Part shown: positions 15,697 to 24,392 of the stretch, in pieces
Numbering within the stretch: position 1 is the stretch's first letter
Layout: every line of letters begins with the position of its first letter
Assembly: GCA_965207495.1 (NCBI GenBank)
Contig: OZ242287.1
Location: forward strand, 3,782,001 to 3,846,000
Reading direction: 5' to 3'
Origin: Bin5 sp965207495
GTDB taxonomy: Bacteria; Chloroflexota; Anaerolineae; Caldilineales; Caldilineaceae
DNA length: 64,000 nucleotides
Notes under the pieces: model-generated
What the model saw: only the letters and a program-made list of their open reading frames with translations
Told to the model about the DNA's origin: nothing
The model's database searches: none
Program-made: the position numbers and the translations under genes

Positions 15697-18114
15697 ATGG
15701 CAAATACAGCTTCTTCGGTACAATCACGCGTCCATTCGACCCCGTTGATGGATCACCGCAATCCGCGGGCCACTCACTTGGAAGTAATCGAACCGGGTTG
15801 GGGGGACGAACGCTCGGCCAGGGGGAATCTGTATATTCTCGTTGAGCTGATTGGCAACAGTCCGGTCAGCAGTCACGCGGTTCGCGAGATACAGGCGACG
15901 GTTGAACTCACGTACTATTCGGCAGGCGGGCCGGTCAGCCAGGTACTGAAGCAGGCGATCGCCGACGCCCACGAGATATTGCGCAATATGAACCGGAACA
16001 GCCCGGACATAGACTTGCAGGCCGGGATCATTTGCGCTGCCGTCGTCCAGGGGCACCTGGTCATCGCGTCGGCGGGCCCGACAGTAGCGTTCGTGTCCAC
16101 GAGTCAGCGCCTGGACCAGTTCCCCCAGGATGAAGAACGCTATTCGGGCGCCATCGGCGGTGAGACCGGGCCGAATGTACATACTTACAGGCACATTCTC
16201 GATAGCGGGGATGCCCTTTTCTTAGGTGAAAGCGAGTGGACTCTGCAGTCTGACGTCAGGACTATTGGCGGCGCGGTGGTCAGCACTTCTGTCGACAACA
16301 TGCAGGATGTCATGATGCATCTGCGGGAGCAGGGCGACAACGTACCTCTTCTCGGCCTGCTGCTGGTTTACATTGAGGAGGAAGCGGGCGCGGAAGAGGA
16401 GACTGGTTCACCTCTTCCAACAGCTGTTGGGGCGGCACCTCCGGTCCACAATGTGCCAGGGGAAGAGAGCTCGAGAAACGTTGTGCCGCTTCGAGATCGA
16501 CTGGGCGGGTCAACGCCGGAACTCCCCAGCGCCACAACAATGCAGCACCAGTTGACTGTCCCTGTTCGCAAACCGCAGAAAGAGCGAGGCCAATGGCGCA
16601 GTCGCGCGCTGCGCCTGATGGACAGACCGTCCAGGTGGTTCTCCAACTTGCTACAAGACCTCTTGCCTGAGCGACGGGCACGGCAGAGCGAGCCGGCGCA
16701 AGAACCGCAAATGGAGAGGCCGACCCTGGAACCATCGCCCACACCGGTGGAACCGTCGCCCATGCCTGTGGAAGCCACGCCCACACCGCCGGAACCATTG
16801 CCCACGCCGCCGGAGCTATTTGAGCCGATCTCGGAGGCCGGGCCGCAGCCAACTTTGGATGCTACGGAGCAGGCTCAAGCGGAGGAACGAATTCAGCTGC
16901 CGGCGTTGCCGGGTTACGCGCCGCCGGCACCTTCGCAGGGCAACAAGCGCAGGTTGATCATTGCCATAGCAGTTCTGATCCCGTTGCTCACTTCGGCTGT
17001 GGTTGGCGCGGCCTTCCTACGCGAGGGGAACATTAACCAGGAGGAGGGCCTGCAACTCGTCGAGCTGGCCGACAGCAAACTGCTTGAGGTCCAGCAGGCG
17101 CTGGCGGTGGAGGACAGGGCGACCGCACGTGCGTCACTGAGTGAGGCACAGCGATATCTTGACGAAGCCATTGTCCTGGTAGGGGTGACGGATCAGATTC
17201 AGGAACTGTCGGAGGTGATTGCGACGGAACTGCAGGATTTGCTGCAGGTGCGGGCGCTCTATTCGCTTGATGTTCCGCTGTTGGCGTATGCAGCGGATGC
17301 GGAGCCTCAGCGGATCGTTGTATCGAACCAGGACATCTATGTGTTTGACAGCGGCAGTCAAACTATCTCTCACTACCGCACTAATTCTGAACGCACGTTG
17401 CTGGAAGAAGATAACGGAGCAATACTGGGAGAAGGGGACGCTGTTTCCGGGGTAACTGTAGGCAGGTTGGTGGACATTGCCTGGCAGCCGCGCATTTCGG
17501 GCTTTGCTGACAAAGCAAGCCTTCTGGTTCTGGACACCAATAACAATGTCTTTCGATACAATCGCCTGGATGGCGCGACACATCTGATCTTGAGAGAGCA
17601 GAACTCGCTGGGAAGCATAGGGCAACTGGGCATATATAACGGTCGCCTGTATTTGGCCGATGAACGTTCGGACCAGATTTTCCGCTACGCGCCGGCTGGT
17701 CTGGCCTATGATGACCCGCCGACGGCGTGGTTTGACGAGCAGGTACGGGGCGATCTTGCCGGTCTGATCGCGATGGGAATCGACGGGGATATCTGGCTGC
17801 TGAGCGAAGATGGCACGTTACTGCGCTTCCGCGAGGGGCAGCAGTTGCCCTTCAGCCTGGAGAGGATACCTGGTCTGGGCGGCTTGTTAGTCGATTTTGC
17901 GATGGCGGAGCATGCTGACGGCATGCTATATCTGGCCGACGCGACGGACGAGCGTATCCTGGTCTTCGACAAAGAGGGGCGATACATTCAGCAGTTTGTT
18001 GACGCCGAGGACATGGCGCTGGCAGGACTACGAGGTCTGTTTCTGGATGAAGTTACCGACATTTTGTACATATTGACCAAGTCAGGGCTGTATGCCCATC
18101 CGCTGCCCCGCTGA
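15697..18114 (+). CDS. PP2C-like domain, single membrane helix and beta-propeller protein
   Basis: 805-residue architecture that I do not recognise as a named family. Residues about 20-225 resemble a PP2C/SpoIIE-like phosphatase fold: GDERSARGNLYILVELIG, QAGIICAAVVQGHLVIASAGPTVAFV, LDSGDALFLGESEW. The canonical metal-binding Asp motifs are weak or absent. A proline-rich low-complexity linker follows (about 330-390, repeated EPSPTPVEPSPMPVE type). Then come one membrane helix (about 416-440), a helical stretch (445-520) and a six-bladed NHL-like propeller to the end (blades such as GQLGIYNGRLYLADERSDQIFRYAP). The topology implies a cytoplasmic phosphatase-like part and an extracytoplasmic propeller. 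Upstream neighbour of the LCP gene on the same strand. Confidence 0.72.
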   Translation: MANTASSVQSRVHSTPLMDHRNPRATHLEVIEPGWGDERSARGNLYILVELIGNSPVSSHAVREIQATVELTYYSAGGPVSQVLKQAIADAHEILRNMNRNSPDIDLQAGIICAAVVQGHLVIASAGPTVAFVSTSQRLDQFPQDEERYSGAIGGETGPNVHTYRHILDSGDALFLGESEWTLQSDVRTIGGAVVSTSVDNMQDVMMHLREQGDNVPLLGLLLVYIEEEAGAEEETGSPLPTAVGAAPPVHNVPGEESSRNVVPLRDRLGGSTPELPSATTMQHQLTVPVRKPQKERGQWRSRALRLMDRPSRWFSNLLQDLLPERRARQSEPAQEPQMERPTLEPSPTPVEPSPMPVEATPTPPEPLPTPPELFEPISEAGPQPTLDATEQAQAEERIQLPALPGYAPPAPSQGNKRRLIIAIAVLIPLLTSAVVGAAFLREGNINQEEGLQLVELADSKLLEVQQALAVEDRATARASLSEAQRYLDEAIVLVGVTDQIQELSEVIATELQDLLQVRALYSLDVPLLAYAADAEPQRIVVSNQDIYVFDSGSQTISHYRTNSERTLLEEDNGAILGEGDAVSGVTVGRLVDIAWQPRISGFADKASLLVLDTNNNVFRYNRLDGATHLILREQNSLGSIGQLGIYNGRLYLADERSDQIFRYAPAGLAYDDPPTAWFDEQVRGDLAGLIAMGIDGDIWLLSEDGTLLRFREGQQLPFSLERIPGLGGLLVDFAMAEHADGMLYLADATDERILVFDKEGRYIQQFVDAEDMALAGLRGLFLDEVTDILYILTKSGLYAHPLPR

Positions 18115-18253
18115 CACAGGGAATAGAGGAGCTTTTGACGCATAGTGAAGTCAGACACCTAACTTCGTATTTTGAACAGTTTTGCTTCCTGGGAAGCACT
18201 AGTTAGTCCCGCGTTCCCCCTTCAAAGATTCTTCGGCACGCATAAAATCGTGC

Positions 18254-18259
18254 TATAAT
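18254..18259 (+). promoter_or_regulatory. -10 box giving a nearly leaderless LCP transcript
   Basis: Perfect TATAAT in the context CGTGCTATAATTGCCGCATTATG. The initiating ATG begins 10 bases after the box, so transcription would start within a few bases of the codon. No ribosome binding site is present between them. The -35 region is poor. Confidence 0.6.
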
Positions 18260-18268
18260 TGCCGCATT

Positions 18269-19837
18269 ATGTCAGAGTTCGGTCACACGGCTGCCAGCTC
18301 AGAGGGGACTGGTGTAAAGAAGCGGATCGGCACCCTTCTTGGGGGCAGAACTGCTTCTTTTGCGTTGGCAGGGCTGTTTGCAGTAATCGTCCTGATTGTT
18401 GCCTTCGTTGTCGGTAGTGTCCTCGGCGATCGCGCCCGGGATTATGCCCAGCGAAGGAGCGTTCCTGAAGTTACCTCCGGTCTCCCTGACTTGTCAGGCG
18501 CGAGGGTGGACTCTGGAAGTCCAACCGAGCAGGAGGCTGTTGCTTCCCAGAACGCCGTGCCGCAGGATATTCCGGCTGAGGCCGAGGCTGCAGAAAGCCA
18601 GATCAACATTCTCCTGCTGGGATCAGACGAGAGAATAAACGGTGAGGAGCCTCCGCGCACGGATACGCTGCTGCTGCTGACTCTTGACTTGCGCAGACAG
18701 ACGGCGGGTATGATTTCTCTGCCCAGGGACCTGTGGTTGCCGATCCCCGGCTACAATCTGACCTCGAAGGTCAATACGGCTTACGCCATTGGGGAGCAAC
18801 GGGGTTATCCTTTTGGCGGCGCGCAGCTTGTGAAGGATACGGTGAGCAGCTTTATCGGTCAGCCGGTACAGTATTATGTGCAGGCCGACTTCAATGGGTT
18901 CGTGCGGTTCATCGACGAGATCGGCGGCATCACGGTCAACGTACCCCAGACAATTCATGACCCGGAGTACCCGACAACTGATTACGGCTACCAGACATTC
19001 TATCTGGAGGCCGGGACCCGGATTCTGGACGGCCAAACTGCGCTGAAGTACGCGCGTACTCGCAACATGGACAGTGACTACGGGCGCGCCGGGCGGCAAC
19101 AGCAGTTGATACGCGCCATTGCGGACAAGGTAATTGCCGCCGACATGATCCCTACGCTAATTGCCAGGGCCCCACAGCTTATGAGCTCCACTTGGGGAAG
19201 CGTTCGGACCGATATGCCTCTGCAGACAGCGGCCGAAATCGCTTACTATGTGCGGTCCAACCCGTTGGAAGTGAGCACGCTGGTCCTGGATGACCGCTAT
19301 GGTGATGAAGGCTACAGTGAGAATGGGGCCTGGATATTGCTGCCGGACCGTAATCTGATCCGCCCCGAACTCAAGAGGTTCTTTGACGCTGCGGTCGGGC
19401 CTGACATCGTAGCCGACTCCGCAACCGAGCCCCTTCCTCAGATTCAGACGCGGACACGGGCAAGCGCTGATGTCGGCTCCAGAGAGTTACTGGCCGCTGA
19501 CATAGACCGCGATGTACGCGTGATGGCCGCGAGGGAGGTCCGGCTGGAGATCCTGAATGGTACGGGGGAAGCTGGAATGGCTGCCCTGGCGCGGCGGCAT
19601 CTTGAGGCGAGCGGCTGGAAAGTGGTATCGATTGGCGATGCTGATCGAAGCGACTATCAGCATACCCTTCTCGTCAATTACAACACCGATGAAACGCTCG
19701 TCAGGGAGTTGGGCCGCCAACTCAATCTGACGGCCTCTTTGTATTCGCTTCCCGGTCTGCTCATTCCGGAGTCTACCGACTTGCGAATCGTCATCGGCGA
19801 GGATTTTCTCAGTACAGTCGGCGTCTATACGCAGTAG
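18269..19837 (+). CDS. LytR-CpsA-Psr (LCP) family protein with LytR_C domain
   Basis: LCP enzymes transfer lipid-linked glycopolymers onto peptidoglycan or other cell-envelope acceptors. The 522 residues show one N-terminal membrane helix (about 30-52) and the LCP domain. That domain has INILLLGSDERING, PRTDTLLLLTLDLRRQTAGMISLPRDLWLPIPGY with the phosphate-binding Asp/Arg, KVNTAYAIG, QADFNGFVRFIDEIGGITV, and the distal ALKYARTRNMDSDYGRAGRQQQLIRAIA. A LytR_C domain follows at about 415-515 (VRLEILNGTGEAGMAALARRHLEASGWKVVSIGDA). The -10 box abuts the ATG, so the message is probably leaderless. The substrate glycan is unknown; single-membrane Chloroflexota often carry several LCP genes. Confidence 0.92.
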   Translation: MSEFGHTAASSEGTGVKKRIGTLLGGRTASFALAGLFAVIVLIVAFVVGSVLGDRARDYAQRRSVPEVTSGLPDLSGARVDSGSPTEQEAVASQNAVPQDIPAEAEAAESQINILLLGSDERINGEEPPRTDTLLLLTLDLRRQTAGMISLPRDLWLPIPGYNLTSKVNTAYAIGEQRGYPFGGAQLVKDTVSSFIGQPVQYYVQADFNGFVRFIDEIGGITVNVPQTIHDPEYPTTDYGYQTFYLEAGTRILDGQTALKYARTRNMDSDYGRAGRQQQLIRAIADKVIAADMIPTLIARAPQLMSSTWGSVRTDMPLQTAAEIAYYVRSNPLEVSTLVLDDRYGDEGYSENGAWILLPDRNLIRPELKRFFDAAVGPDIVADSATEPLPQIQTRTRASADVGSRELLAADIDRDVRVMAAREVRLEILNGTGEAGMAALARRHLEASGWKVVSIGDADRSDYQHTLLVNYNTDETLVRELGRQLNLTASLYSLPGLLIPESTDLRIVIGEDFLSTVGVYTQ

Positions 19838-19890
19838 TCCATGTTTCGCGTCTGACCTGCGTTTCCCTTCCTGAAAGTCTGCACCCTCCC

Positions 19891-20658
19891 ATGGGCACAA
19901 TCTACTTTGGCGAACACTTTTTCGACGCCTCGCTCGTCGTCTTTGACAAGGACGGCACGCTCTTTGATTTTCATGCCAGTTGGCGCCCCAGATTTCTTGC
20001 GGCGGTGGACCGGCTCCTCTCTCAGTTTACGAACCAGACCGAGATACAGGGTGAACTGTTTCGCACGCTGGGATACAACGCGGCCGACGGCACGTTTGGC
20101 GAGGACGGCCCGTTTGCGACGGCCACAAGCGATGCGACGGTGCATGCGGCGGCAACCGTTCTTCACCAGTGTTCTCGGCCCACTTTGCCCTGGTACCGTT
20201 GCGAGCAGTTGGTAAGGGGAAAGTTTGCGCCGATACTCGCCGCCTTAGGTGACCCTTCGCCGGCGACGGAGCTGGTTCCGCTCTTTGCTTCACTACGCGA
20301 AAGTGGAGTGCGGGTTGCGGTTATCACCAGTGACGACAGCGGACCAACCGAGGCCACACTGGCGCAGTTTGGACTTACCAATTGGGTTGACTACATCGGT
20401 TGCGGAGACAGTCCTGGCCGTCACAAACCGGCGCCGGACCTGCTGCTGGCGGCCGCGGCGCAGCTGGATGTTTTGCTGGCGCAGACTGTGGTGGTAGGGG
20501 ATGCTGCGGCCGATCTTCTCATGGCCCGAGCGGCAGGGGCCGGCCTGGCTGTGGGCGTGCTAACGGGGGTGGGCAGCAGAGAGACGCTCGGGCCCCTGGC
20601 CGACCTGGTCCTGAATTCGATTGATGAGATTCAGGTGGGCGCTAGATCGCAGGGTTAA
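19891..20658 (+). CDS. HAD-superfamily phosphatase (phosphoglycolate-phosphatase-like)
   Basis: Haloacid-dehalogenase-type hydrolase, 255 residues. Motif I VVFDKDGTLFDF has nucleophile Asp19 and general acid Asp21. A helical cap follows (about 30-130). Motif II is VAVITSDDSG, motif III Lys occurs in GRHKPAPDLLL, and motif IV is VVVGDAAADLLMARAAG. This arrangement suits small phosphorylated substrates such as phosphoglycolate or sugar phosphates; specificity cannot be told. The ATG at 19891 lies 54 bases after the LCP stop, so co-transcription is plausible. The last 17 bases overlap the convergent yigZ gene. Confidence 0.88.
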   Translation: MGTIYFGEHFFDASLVVFDKDGTLFDFHASWRPRFLAAVDRLLSQFTNQTEIQGELFRTLGYNAADGTFGEDGPFATATSDATVHAAATVLHQCSRPTLPWYRCEQLVRGKFAPILAALGDPSPATELVPLFASLRESGVRVAVITSDDSGPTEATLAQFGLTNWVDYIGCGDSPGRHKPAPDLLLAAAAQLDVLLAQTVVVGDAAADLLMARAAGAGLAVGVLTGVGSRETLGPLADLVLNSIDEIQVGARSQG

Positions 20659-21262
20659 CGGAAACGTGAGCCTGACCGTTCGTCAGATCGGCCATGCGAA
20701 CTTTGAAGGAATCCACGTATTTCGCCGGCATTTTCAGGCGGTATGAGACCACGTCGGTGAAACTGGCCTCGACGATTTCGGCGGAAAACTCAGGCAACAT
20801 GCGCAGAAACAGGGTCACTTCGCGGTGGCCGAAGACGGCTTCTACTTCCGCCATCGGCATCTTCTCGATTGTGGGAATGGTGTCCAGAGCGGCCTTGACG
20901 CCGCCGCTGTAGGCTCTAACCAGTCCTCCTTTGCCGAGCTTAACGCCACCGAAATAACGGGTAACCACGGCGACAATGTCGCCGATTTCGCTGTGCAGAA
21001 GGACGGTGAGCATTGGCCGCCCGGCCGTGCCGTGCGGTTCGCCGTCATCGCTCATTCCGGCATGGCCGGTAGATCCCGGAGGGCCGACGACGTAGGCCCA
21101 ACAGTTGTGGCTGGCGGTATCGAACTCAGCCCGCATTTCTTTGATGAAAGCCCGCGCGTCCTCGACTGTGTCAGCCGGCCCCACTGTCGTGATGAAATGG
21201 CTGCGACGGATCTTCTCGTCTACACGATGGTGGGCGGCAGGTATCGTGTATTCCTGGTTCAT
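20642..21262 (-). CDS. yigZ: YigZ/IMPACT family protein (UPF0029)
   Basis: 206-residue member of the YigZ family. Motifs are KIRRSHFITTVGPADTVEDARAFIKEMRAEF, ASHNCWAYVVG, the highly conserved SDDGEPHGTAGRPML, and VAVVTRYFGGVKLGKGGLVRAYSGGVKAAL, followed by a C-terminal DUF1949-like domain. Related proteins influence translation (the eukaryotic IMPACT homologue inhibits GCN2 activation), but the bacterial role is not settled. ATG start without an obvious ribosome binding site. The 3' end overlaps the convergent HAD gene by 17 bases. Confidence 0.93.
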   Translation of the reverse strand: MNQEYTIPAAHHRVDEKIRRSHFITTVGPADTVEDARAFIKEMRAEFDTASHNCWAYVVGPPGSTGHAGMSDDGEPHGTAGRPMLTVLLHSEIGDIVAVVTRYFGGVKLGKGGLVRAYSGGVKAALDTIPTIEKMPMAEVEAVFGHREVTLFLRMLPEFSAEIVEASFTDVVSYRLKMPAKYVDSFKVRMADLTNGQAHVSVNPAI

Positions 21263-21518
21263 TATTGGAACCTGTCGGGCGTCAATGTTGGCCGGGCCAG
21301 GACCGGGGCGTATGAAAGAGTAGGCGGCATATAGATGGCGGTGTCAACGCTCTTTGGTAGCGACTCTTCTGGACAGCAGCTGATATGGATAGGTTTGCGG
21401 GCTGTGGCCGAGCGAGGTTCTACAACCCTTTTTGGAATGCTGCAGGGGCGAAGGAACCGCTCTGCGTGCAACTACTCGGACGGTGTCCGGCCTGCTCAGT
21501 CTGCCCGTTCGGGCAGAA

Positions 21519-22946
21519 TCACTGCGTGACGACGGGTTCCGGTTGAGCGAAGGTCGGTGTACTTTCGTTCGCCTGGTCGGACCACTCTCTCACGGACCGT
21601 CTGAACCGTTTCCAGAGAATAACTGCCATGACGGGGGAAGTGATTAGGAAGACGCCCCATACCTGGGCGATGCCGCCGTTGAAGTAGGTCACGGCAAACC
21701 AGGCGATTATCATGGTTGACCAGATTCCACCGGCATTGGCCCGCAGGGGAAAGCTTGTATTGCCCATGCCGCGAAGGGCCCCAGACTGAACGAAGAGAAT
21801 TGCCCAGAAGGGTTGGGCCAGAGCGACCACTTGGATGGCGGCGACGCCGTCGTGAATGACAGCAGCTTCCTGGCTGAAGAGACGCATTATGGGCTCAGCC
21901 AGCAGGTAGGAGACGACACCCATGGCCGCCATCCAGATTGCTGCCCAGCGCGTGGCGATGGCGGTGGCTTCCGCTGCCTCCTCCGGTTCCTGGGCGCCGA
22001 CAGACTGTCCAACCAGGGCCGTGGCAGCGATGGCGAAGCCAAAGCCGGGCAAGAATGACAGAGAGAGGACGTTGAACGCGATGCGGTGGGAGGCCAGGGC
22101 CGCTGTTCCCAACGTAGCGACGATCGCGGTCATTGATGTGAAGGCGGCAGAAGTGAGTACCTGCTCCAACGCGGCCGGTACGCCAATTCGCAGGATTGAG
22201 GAGGCCACGCTGAATTCAGGCAGCCAGTTTCTGGTACCTGAGATGGAGACGCCTTTGCGGCCTCGCCACATGACGATCAGGAGCAGGACTGCGGCCAGCA
22301 GGCGGGAGAGAAATGTACCCCAAGCGCTGCCCACAGCACCGAGGCCGGGCAGGCCGGCCACACCGAAGATCAGGCCGTAGGTCAGGAAAACATTGACGAA
22401 ATTGGCTAGCGCCGTGACTCGCATCGGCGTCTGCGAGTCGCCCAGACCGCGCAGGGCGCCTCCGCCGATCATCAGGACAATCAGCACGACGACGGTTGCC
22501 ATGGTGACTTGCAGATATTCCTTGCCGATGAGGGCAACGTCGGCTTCGGTACCGAACAGTCCGATAACCGGTCCTGCAAGGAAAAAGCCTGTCACGGCAA
22601 GAGGGAGAGAGAGAATCACGCTCCAGACAATTGACTGACGTGCCAGGCGCGCCGCGTCTGCGAGCTTGCCGGCTCCGAATGCTTGCGCAACAAGGACACT
22701 GCTGCCGACGCTGAGTGCCATGAGGGCCGCGATTATGAAGAAGAGGACTTGCACGGAGGCGCCGACGCCGGCGACCGCGGCAGTGCTCAATTGGGCAACC
22801 ATCCAGGTGTCGACGACCATCAGCAACGTCTCAAGAAAGCTTTCGCCGATTACAGGCCAAGCCAGATTGAAGACGCGCTTTTGCGAGGACGGGCGCGGAT
22901 TTTCGGCGGCGCTTGCAGACACAGCGCCGTCAGGCGATTCATTCAT
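21519..22946 (-). CDS. MATE-family multidrug/cation efflux protein
   Basis: Inner-membrane antiporter exporting organic cations or drugs against sodium or protons. The 475 residues contain about twelve membrane helices in two similar halves, beginning RVFNLAWPVIGESFLETLLMVVDTWMVAQLSTAAVAGVGASVQ. The second half includes ILRIGVPAALEQVLTSAAFTSMTAIVATLG and GFGFAIAATALVGQSVGAQEPEEA. These are classic MATE half-repeat openings. The N-terminal region about 1-25 is polar. Stands alone. The roughly 255 bases downstream, between its stop and yigZ, hold no gene or clear terminator. Confidence 0.93.
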   Translation of the reverse strand: MNESPDGAVSASAAENPRPSSQKRVFNLAWPVIGESFLETLLMVVDTWMVAQLSTAAVAGVGASVQVLFFIIAALMALSVGSSVLVAQAFGAGKLADAARLARQSIVWSVILSLPLAVTGFFLAGPVIGLFGTEADVALIGKEYLQVTMATVVVLIVLMIGGGALRGLGDSQTPMRVTALANFVNVFLTYGLIFGVAGLPGLGAVGSAWGTFLSRLLAAVLLLIVMWRGRKGVSISGTRNWLPEFSVASSILRIGVPAALEQVLTSAAFTSMTAIVATLGTAALASHRIAFNVLSLSFLPGFGFAIAATALVGQSVGAQEPEEAAEATAIATRWAAIWMAAMGVVSYLLAEPIMRLFSQEAAVIHDGVAAIQVVALAQPFWAILFVQSGALRGMGNTSFPLRANAGGIWSTMIIAWFAVTYFNGGIAQVWGVFLITSPVMAVILWKRFRRSVREWSDQANESTPTFAQPEPVVTQ

Positions 22947-23005
22947 TCAGTTGCTCCCCTAGATACCCTCGGGTTTGGGGCTATAAGTCAATGGGGTACA
23001 GTGTA

Positions 23006-23845
23006 TCAGACAGCGGGCTTGTCCGCATTTCTGGGTGACTCTGGTTGTCGTAAGGCGTCTTCATCTCCTGCCGCCCAGAAGAACTCCTCTTCCTGAAAAC
23101 CGGTTTCGAAACCCAGACCTTGGTAGAACTGTTCTGCGTCGCCTGTCTGCAGTCCGGCATGGGAGTACCCTTGGTTGCGGGCTTGGGCTAGCAGTTCGTT
23201 CGCAAGCGCGCTGGCGAAGCCATTGCCCCTGAAGTTGGGAGGCGTAGACAGGTCATAGATCCCTGCGATGCCGCCGGCGAGGATAAGTGTGGCGGTCGTC
23301 ACCACCGTCTGACCGACCTGTCCCGTGTAGTTGGTGACATGGGCTTGCGGGCCGAAACCATGGCGACGGAAGGCGTCGTACCAGGGTAGGGCGGCGCGCT
23401 GGGTTGTGCCGAAGCCGTGGGCGGAGGCGGTCCACCAGGCACGCAGACCTGGGCCGTCCTTAACGGGTCTGATGCTAAGAGAGGAGCGAGGCCTGTTTTT
23501 TGGAAGTTTCTGCAACGGCCGGAACATCCAGAGGTCGCCTTGTCCTGTAATCAGATCTCTTTGCATCAGCCTGGCGTGCAGGTCCTTTGGTCGGTCCTGG
23601 GGGAAGAGCAGCCAGCGGATGCCTCCGGTCAGACTGCTGATGTTTGAGAGCAGTGCATCGATCCTTTGTTCCGCGTCCGCAGCGGGGAAACTCGTCCGCA
23701 AGATGTGGTTTCCCGGGGGACCGTTGGCGACGATCCACGCGGTCTCCTGGTCGACATGGGCGCGGATACCATGCTGGTTGTGAAAGAGGCGGAAATACTC
23801 GATGTAGTTGAGCCGCAAGGCTTCGATAAGGTGGGAGTTATCCAT
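23006..23845 (-). CDS. GNAT-family acetyltransferase with N-terminal extension
   Basis: 279 residues. The C-terminal part (about 135-260) has the GNAT core. AGGIAGIYDLSTPPNFRGNGFASALANELLAQARNQGYSHAGLQT contains the acyl-CoA-binding R-G-N-G-F-A signature, and the closing segment AEQFYQGLGFETGFQEEEFFW is the usual beta6-beta7 end. The N-terminal half (about 1-125) resembles the extra domain seen in two-domain GNATs and carries no clear CoA site. Substrate unknown. No ribosome binding site is evident before the ATG at 23845, and no neighbour shares its strand closely. Confidence 0.85.
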   Translation of the reverse strand: MDNSHLIEALRLNYIEYFRLFHNQHGIRAHVDQETAWIVANGPPGNHILRTSFPAADAEQRIDALLSNISSLTGGIRWLLFPQDRPKDLHARLMQRDLITGQGDLWMFRPLQKLPKNRPRSSLSIRPVKDGPGLRAWWTASAHGFGTTQRAALPWYDAFRRHGFGPQAHVTNYTGQVGQTVVTTATLILAGGIAGIYDLSTPPNFRGNGFASALANELLAQARNQGYSHAGLQTGDAEQFYQGLGFETGFQEEEFFWAAGDEDALRQPESPRNADKPAV

Positions 23846-24392
23846 GAGGCGTGCTGGTTGCGTAGCGGTTCCGATTCCACAGAAGTAGATCCTGACGACA
23901 CCTGACAGGGGTTATTCCCTATTTCAGTCCACTTTGTGCCGGGTTGGATCCGTGATATAGTCTGGCTGTGCGATAGTTTCTCCTTCGAGGCTACGCTCAG
24001 AAGGCAGACCTGTGTGCGCATTATCCCAGAATTGCGTGTGCAGGCATACTTTGACTGGCCTCACTTTACCTGACCCACAACATTCGAGATGGCGATCGGA
24101 ATTCTTGCGCAGCGAGTGGGTGAGGGCTTTGTTCAAGTCCCCTAAAGGCTGGAGGGGCTCTTGGAACTGCTCCGGTCTCTTTGGGCGTTGGAGGGTAAAC
24201 AACAGTTTAGGAGCGAGATGTTGGCGCCGGCGCCACGGCGGTAGGCTGGTTGTCAACTTGCAATGGTCTTGCAGACGCTTTGTCAAGAAGGACACTGCAA
24301 GCGTGCTCTGGCCGGTTGCAATTGGGACCGAGTTCGGTCCTCCATTTTCCAATTTACTTTGGCATCCAATTGGCTGTTAGAAGGAGCATACA
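23846..24392. other. Intergenic region upstream of a lipoprotein gene
   Basis: About 545 bases between divergent genes. Short open frames occur on both strands but none has a recognisable domain or a ribosome binding site. A TATAGT hexamer is present near 23956. Immediately before 24393 lies AGAAGGAGCATACA, the ribosome binding site of the lipoprotein gene. Nothing else is recognised. Confidence 0.5.
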
